A stretch of 9,275 nucleotides of DNA, taken from NCBI GenBank assembly GCA_017444325.1, contig JAFSWV010000011.1:1-9275 (forward strand), written 5' to 3'. Under the pieces are notes generated by a model that had not been told where the DNA came from, searched no databases, and saw only the letters and a list, made by a program, of their open reading frames with translations. Shown here piece by piece: positions 6,476-9,275 of the stretch (within the stretch, counting starts at the first letter, position 1; the number at the start of each line of letters is the position of its first letter). Position numbers and translations under genes: made by a program. This DNA is from a bacterium (GTDB lineage Bacteria > Auribacterota > UBA3054).

Positions 6476-8567
6476 AAAGGTTTTCAGTTATGAAACTAAG
6501 CATACGAGTGTAAAGGTGCGGAGTGGTGTGCGGACCGCCGATGCCGTGGTCCTTGTTCAAGACGTAGTGCATCTCGAATTTTTTCCCGGCTTTGATGAGG
6601 GCTTCCTCCAGGGCCAGGGAATTCTGGAAGTGGACGTTGTCGTCCGCGATGCCGTGGACGAGGAGAAGCTTGCCGGTAAGGCCGTCCGTGAAATTGATGG
6701 GCGACCATTTGCCGTAGTCGGGGTTCAACTGCGGGGTGGCCATGAACTTTTCGGTGTAGATGGTGTCGTAGAAGCGCCAGTCGGTGACGGAGGCGACCGC
6801 AATGCCGAGCTTGAAGACGTCGCCGCCTCTAACCATCAGGCTGCTGGCCATGAAGCCGCCGTAGCTCCAGCCGAAAACGCCGATCCTCTTTTCGTCAACG
6901 TAGGGGAGGGAGCCGAGGAACTTCGCGGCGTAGATCTGGTCAATGACTTCGTAGCGGCCGAGCTGTTTGTAAGTGCATTTCAAAAACTCCTCTCCGCGCC
7001 AGCCGGTGCCGCGGCCGTCCACGCAGGCTACGATGTAGCCTCTCTCGGCCAGATAGCGTTCCCAGCCGAACTGCCAGCCTTCCGTGGCGGCCTGGGAATG
7101 CGGGCCGTTGTAGAAAGTCATGAAGAGGGGATAGCTTTTTTTGGGATCGAACTTAACGGGTTTTACGATCCAGCCGTAGAGCTTGGTCTTTTCCGGCGTC
7201 ACGAAATGGAACATCTCTTTCTTCGTGACGGGGTAGTCTTTCAGAAGTTTTTTCAGTTTGGCGTTGTCTTCCAGGACGCGCAGTTTCTTGCCGTCGCAAG
7301 AGTAGAGCGCGTAAACGGGAGGCGCCTGATTGGTAGAGTGGCAGTCGATGAACTGCGAGGCGTCGGCGTTGAAGGTAACGCTGTGCGTGCCGGGGCCCGC
7401 CGTTATGCGTGTGAGCTTTTCGCCGTTCAGGCCGACTTTGAAGAGCTGGCGCTGCAAATGGTTCGTTTTGGTCGTCTCGAGATAGACGAGCTTTTTCTTC
7501 TCATCGATAGCCTTGATCGCGGAGACGTCCCATTCGCCGTTCGTCAGGTGGCGGATGTAAGTTCCGTCCAGCTTGCAGAGCATGACGTGCCAGCGTCCGC
7601 TTCTCGAGGTCCTCAGAAGGAATTCCGGACTTTGCTTGAGGAAATAAAGCTGTTGGTCGATGTCGCAGTAGCGTTCGTTGGCCTCTTCGTAAACGCATTC
7701 CAGTTTCGTTTGCCCGGATTTGGCGCGCAGCCACTCGAAGTGGTTCTGGAGCCTGTTGACGATCAGAAGATACAAATACTGTCCCTTCGGCTCCCACTGG
7801 ATGGTCGGGATGTAGATGTCGTCGTCGCCGGTCTCGAGTTTTACGGTCTTCTTGCTTTTCAGGCTGAAGACATGGCAGGTGACTTTGGAATTAGCTTCGC
7901 CGGCCCTGGGGTATTTGTAGATCAAGGGCTTCGGATAGTCGGTGCCGTGGTAGAAGTCGATGCGGTATTCTTTCACCTTGCTCTCGTCGAAGCGGAGGTA
8001 AGCTACGCTTTGGCTGTCGGGCGACCACTGGTAGCCGTAAGTCATGTACCATTCTTCCTCATAGACCCAGTCGGGGGCGCCGTTGATTATTTTCGTCGCT
8101 TTGCCGTCTTTGGTGAGCCTGATCTCCTTGCCATTTTCGAGGTCTTTGACGTAGAGGTCGTTTTCATGCACAAAGGCGACTTTTTCTCCGTCGGGGGAGA
8201 AGGCGGCCAGTTTCTGGCGCTTCTTATCGGAGACAGCGGTCACGGTCTTCTTCGCGAGGTCGTAAACAAAGTAGGAAGCGTAGAAGGTGCGGCGGTAGAT
8301 CTTTTCGAAATTCACGGCCAGGAGAAGTTTCTTCTCGTCCTTGCTGAAGGCGTAGCTGTGCAGTTTCTCAGCGCCGATCTCTTTGTGTTTCTCGATATCG
8401 AAGAGCGTTTTCAAAAGCTTGCCGCTTTTAAGATCGTAAACGGTCACGCGCTTGGAATCTTCCAGGCGCGAATACGTTTTGTCGGAATTCATGAAATGGA
8501 ACTGCGGAATGCCTTTGGAAGAAAAGATCTTCTCCTTGTAGAGCGCGTCAATGGTTATCGACTTCAT
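6474..8567 (-). CDS. S9 family dipeptidyl peptidase (DPP4-like serine peptidase)
   Basis: A prolyl-oligopeptidase-clan enzyme of 697 residues that should remove dipeptides from the N-terminus of peptides, typically after Pro or Ala. Residues about 30-430 form the beta-propeller (repeated FSPDGEK, WSPDSQ, GKLL-type blades). DWVYEEEW (166-173) holds the glutamate pair that grips the free N-terminus in DPP4. The C-terminal alpha/beta hydrolase domain carries GWSYGGF (Ser568), HGIADDNVHF (Asp642) and NKDHGIGG (His674). Spacings of 74 and 32 resemble the 78 and 32 of human DPP4. No signal peptide is visible at MKSITIDALYKEK, and in-frame TAA codons shortly upstream rule out a longer start without sequence error. 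This implies a cytoplasmic enzyme, whereas many bacterial DPP4 homologues are exported. There is no strong Shine-Dalgarno site. It follows an M28 peptidase gene by 27 bases and is followed by EIIA after 11 bases. Confidence 0.94.
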   Translation of the reverse strand: MKSITIDALYKEKIFSSKGIPQFHFMNSDKTYSRLEDSKRVTVYDLKSGKLLKTLFDIEKHKEIGAEKLHSYAFSKDEKKLLLAVNFEKIYRRTFYASYFVYDLAKKTVTAVSDKKRQKLAAFSPDGEKVAFVHENDLYVKDLENGKEIRLTKDGKATKIINGAPDWVYEEEWYMTYGYQWSPDSQSVAYLRFDESKVKEYRIDFYHGTDYPKPLIYKYPRAGEANSKVTCHVFSLKSKKTVKLETGDDDIYIPTIQWEPKGQYLYLLIVNRLQNHFEWLRAKSGQTKLECVYEEANERYCDIDQQLYFLKQSPEFLLRTSRSGRWHVMLCKLDGTYIRHLTNGEWDVSAIKAIDEKKKLVYLETTKTNHLQRQLFKVGLNGEKLTRITAGPGTHSVTFNADASQFIDCHSTNQAPPVYALYSCDGKKLRVLEDNAKLKKLLKDYPVTKKEMFHFVTPEKTKLYGWIVKPVKFDPKKSYPLFMTFYNGPHSQAATEGWQFGWERYLAERGYIVACVDGRGTGWRGEEFLKCTYKQLGRYEVIDQIYAAKFLGSLPYVDEKRIGVFGWSYGGFMASSLMVRGGDVFKLGIAVASVTDWRFYDTIYTEKFMATPQLNPDYGKWSPINFTDGLTGKLLLVHGIADDNVHFQNSLALEEALIKAGKKFEMHYVLNKDHGIGGPHTTPHLYTRMLSFITENL

Positions 8568-8594
8568 CGTTTGTCTTATGGTTTAAGGTTAAAA

Positions 8595-9275
8595 TTATTC
8601 CAAGCTTTTTTTCGCGGGATCTTTGATCTTCGGATCGCCTTTCGGGAAGAGCCTTTTAGTTTCGAACCTGGGGTCGCGGCCGCGGCGTCCCTGGAAGTAA
8701 TCCTCGCATTTCTTGATATCCTCGGGGGAGACTTCCCGCTTGAAGGGGAGCGTCGGCGTGTCAATTACGTAGCGCCTGAGCCAGGTGAGGCAGATGTCGC
8801 CGGAAAGGAAGAGCGCCTCGGGCGAAAGATACTTTATGCTGTCGTCGCCGGTGTGGCCGAAACTGGTGCCGGCGCCGTAGCGGCCGTATTGGACGACCGG
8901 GATGCCGACGGCCGCAAGCGGCGTTCCGTCGGAGCTCATGGGAGCTCTTGAGCAGCGGCAGTTTCTTTTCTTTTCGAAGAAGAGCAGGCGCATGGAGGCG
9001 CCCAGGTCTTCCGGACCGGAAAAGAGGATGACGTCGTTGGCCAGAAGGGCGCCCATGACGTCGATGTTCAGTCCGAGGCGGTGCCTATCCAGAAGCGTTC
9101 GTCCGCTTGCGGGATCGAAAGATTTTTTGGCCCTTTCCAATTTGTCGCTCTCCATGAGCTCGTGAGCGTAGGCGATGGATCCGTGCAGTCCGGACTCCTC
9201 GCCGGAAAAGAGCACGAACCTCAGAGTCCTTTTCGGCTTCTTATTCGCAAGTATCCTGGCCAGTTCCATCGCTAT
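8595..9275 (-). CDS. M28 family zinc metallopeptidase (N-terminal part beyond window)
   Basis: The C-terminal 226 residues of an M28-type aminopeptidase, which uses two zinc ions to cut residues from peptide N-termini. The frame stays open at the right edge: Ile-Ala precede the first visible Met at 9269, in the context IAMELARIL, so that Met is internal. Seen in order: LRFVLFSGEESGLHGS (catalytic Glu plus metal Glu), LGLNIDVMG (metal Asp), SSDGTPLAAVGIPVVQYG, and SFGHTGDDSIKYLSPEAL (metal His). The first metal ligands (HxD motif) should lie outside the window. A strongly charged tail of about 60 residues follows the fold (ending DPAKKSLE) and has no recognised domain. The gene probably opens or continues the operon with the DPP4-like gene 27 bases downstream; the two enzymes would act on peptides in succession. 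Confidence 0.93.
   Translation of the reverse strand: MAMELARILANKKPKRTLRFVLFSGEESGLHGSIAYAHELMESDKLERAKKSFDPASGRTLLDRHRLGLNIDVMGALLANDVILFSGPEDLGASMRLLFFEKKRNCRCSRAPMSSDGTPLAAVGIPVVQYGRYGAGTSFGHTGDDSIKYLSPEALFLSGDICLTWLRRYVIDTPTLPFKREVSPEDIKKCEDYFQGRRGRDPRFETKRLFPKGDPKIKDPAKKSLE

Noticed and set aside
6463..6477. TTG start for the EIIA gene giving five extra residues
   Set aside because: The Shine-Dalgarno GAGGA lies after the TTG begins and is correctly spaced only for the ATG at 6462, where the family-like N-terminus begins.
6516..8951. 811-codon open frame on the plus strand opposite the DPP4-like and M28 genes
   Set aside because: It runs antisense across two well-supported genes, its translation is low-complexity in V, A, F, E and D without any family motif, and it crosses the gene boundary at 8568-8594. 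Codon bias of the real genes explains the lack of stops.

Overview
The window carries six protein genes in two convergent blocks. Two are cut by the window edges. No RNA gene, insertion sequence or CRISPR array was seen. The protein types suggest a PVC-superphylum bacterium of the Kiritimatiellota/Lentisphaerota kind, perhaps from a gut or rumen. The pointers are a GH36 enzyme with a YREDN-type nucleophile loop, a PEP-CTERM sorting signal, and a secreted protein with two sulfatase-modifying-factor (SUMF1/FGE-like) modules of a style I associate with those phyla. The placement is inference from protein style; no marker gene is present.

Plus-strand block (1-4399): the C-terminal three quarters or so of a GH36 alpha-galactosidase-like glycoside hydrolase is followed after 18 bases by a 914-residue exported protein. 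That protein begins with a signal peptide and a small domain. In the middle of the chain it then carries what looks like a complete PEP-CTERM tail (PEP, hydrophobic stretch, RKR), immediately followed by a second signal-peptide-like segment. Two divergent copies of a [beta-rich linker + SUMF1/FGE-like] module fill the rest. It reads like two secreted-protein genes joined in frame, and neither FGE-like module keeps the catalytic cysteine pair.

A perfect 18-bp inverted repeat with A and T tracts (4418-4461) separates the blocks and probably terminates transcription from both sides.

Minus-strand block (9275 down to 4463): M28 metallopeptidase (5' part missing), S9/DPP4-type dipeptidyl peptidase without a visible signal peptide, PTS EIIA-type protein (PtsN/fructose family), CPA2-type cation:proton antiporter, and a small PII-like protein. 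Gaps are 27, 11, -11 (overlap) and 4 bases, so this is very likely one operon. The first two genes fit peptide breakdown. The last three look like a transporter with two signal-input proteins: EIIA (phosphorylation on His67) and a PII-like sensor. The antiporter has no fused regulatory domain, so separate regulators would make sense.

The observations most worth following are the EIIA / antiporter / PII-like triad, the internal PEP-CTERM fusion point, and the C-terminal segment of the second FGE-like module, which resembles the variable region of a diversity-generating retroelement target. No reverse transcriptase or template repeat is in the window.
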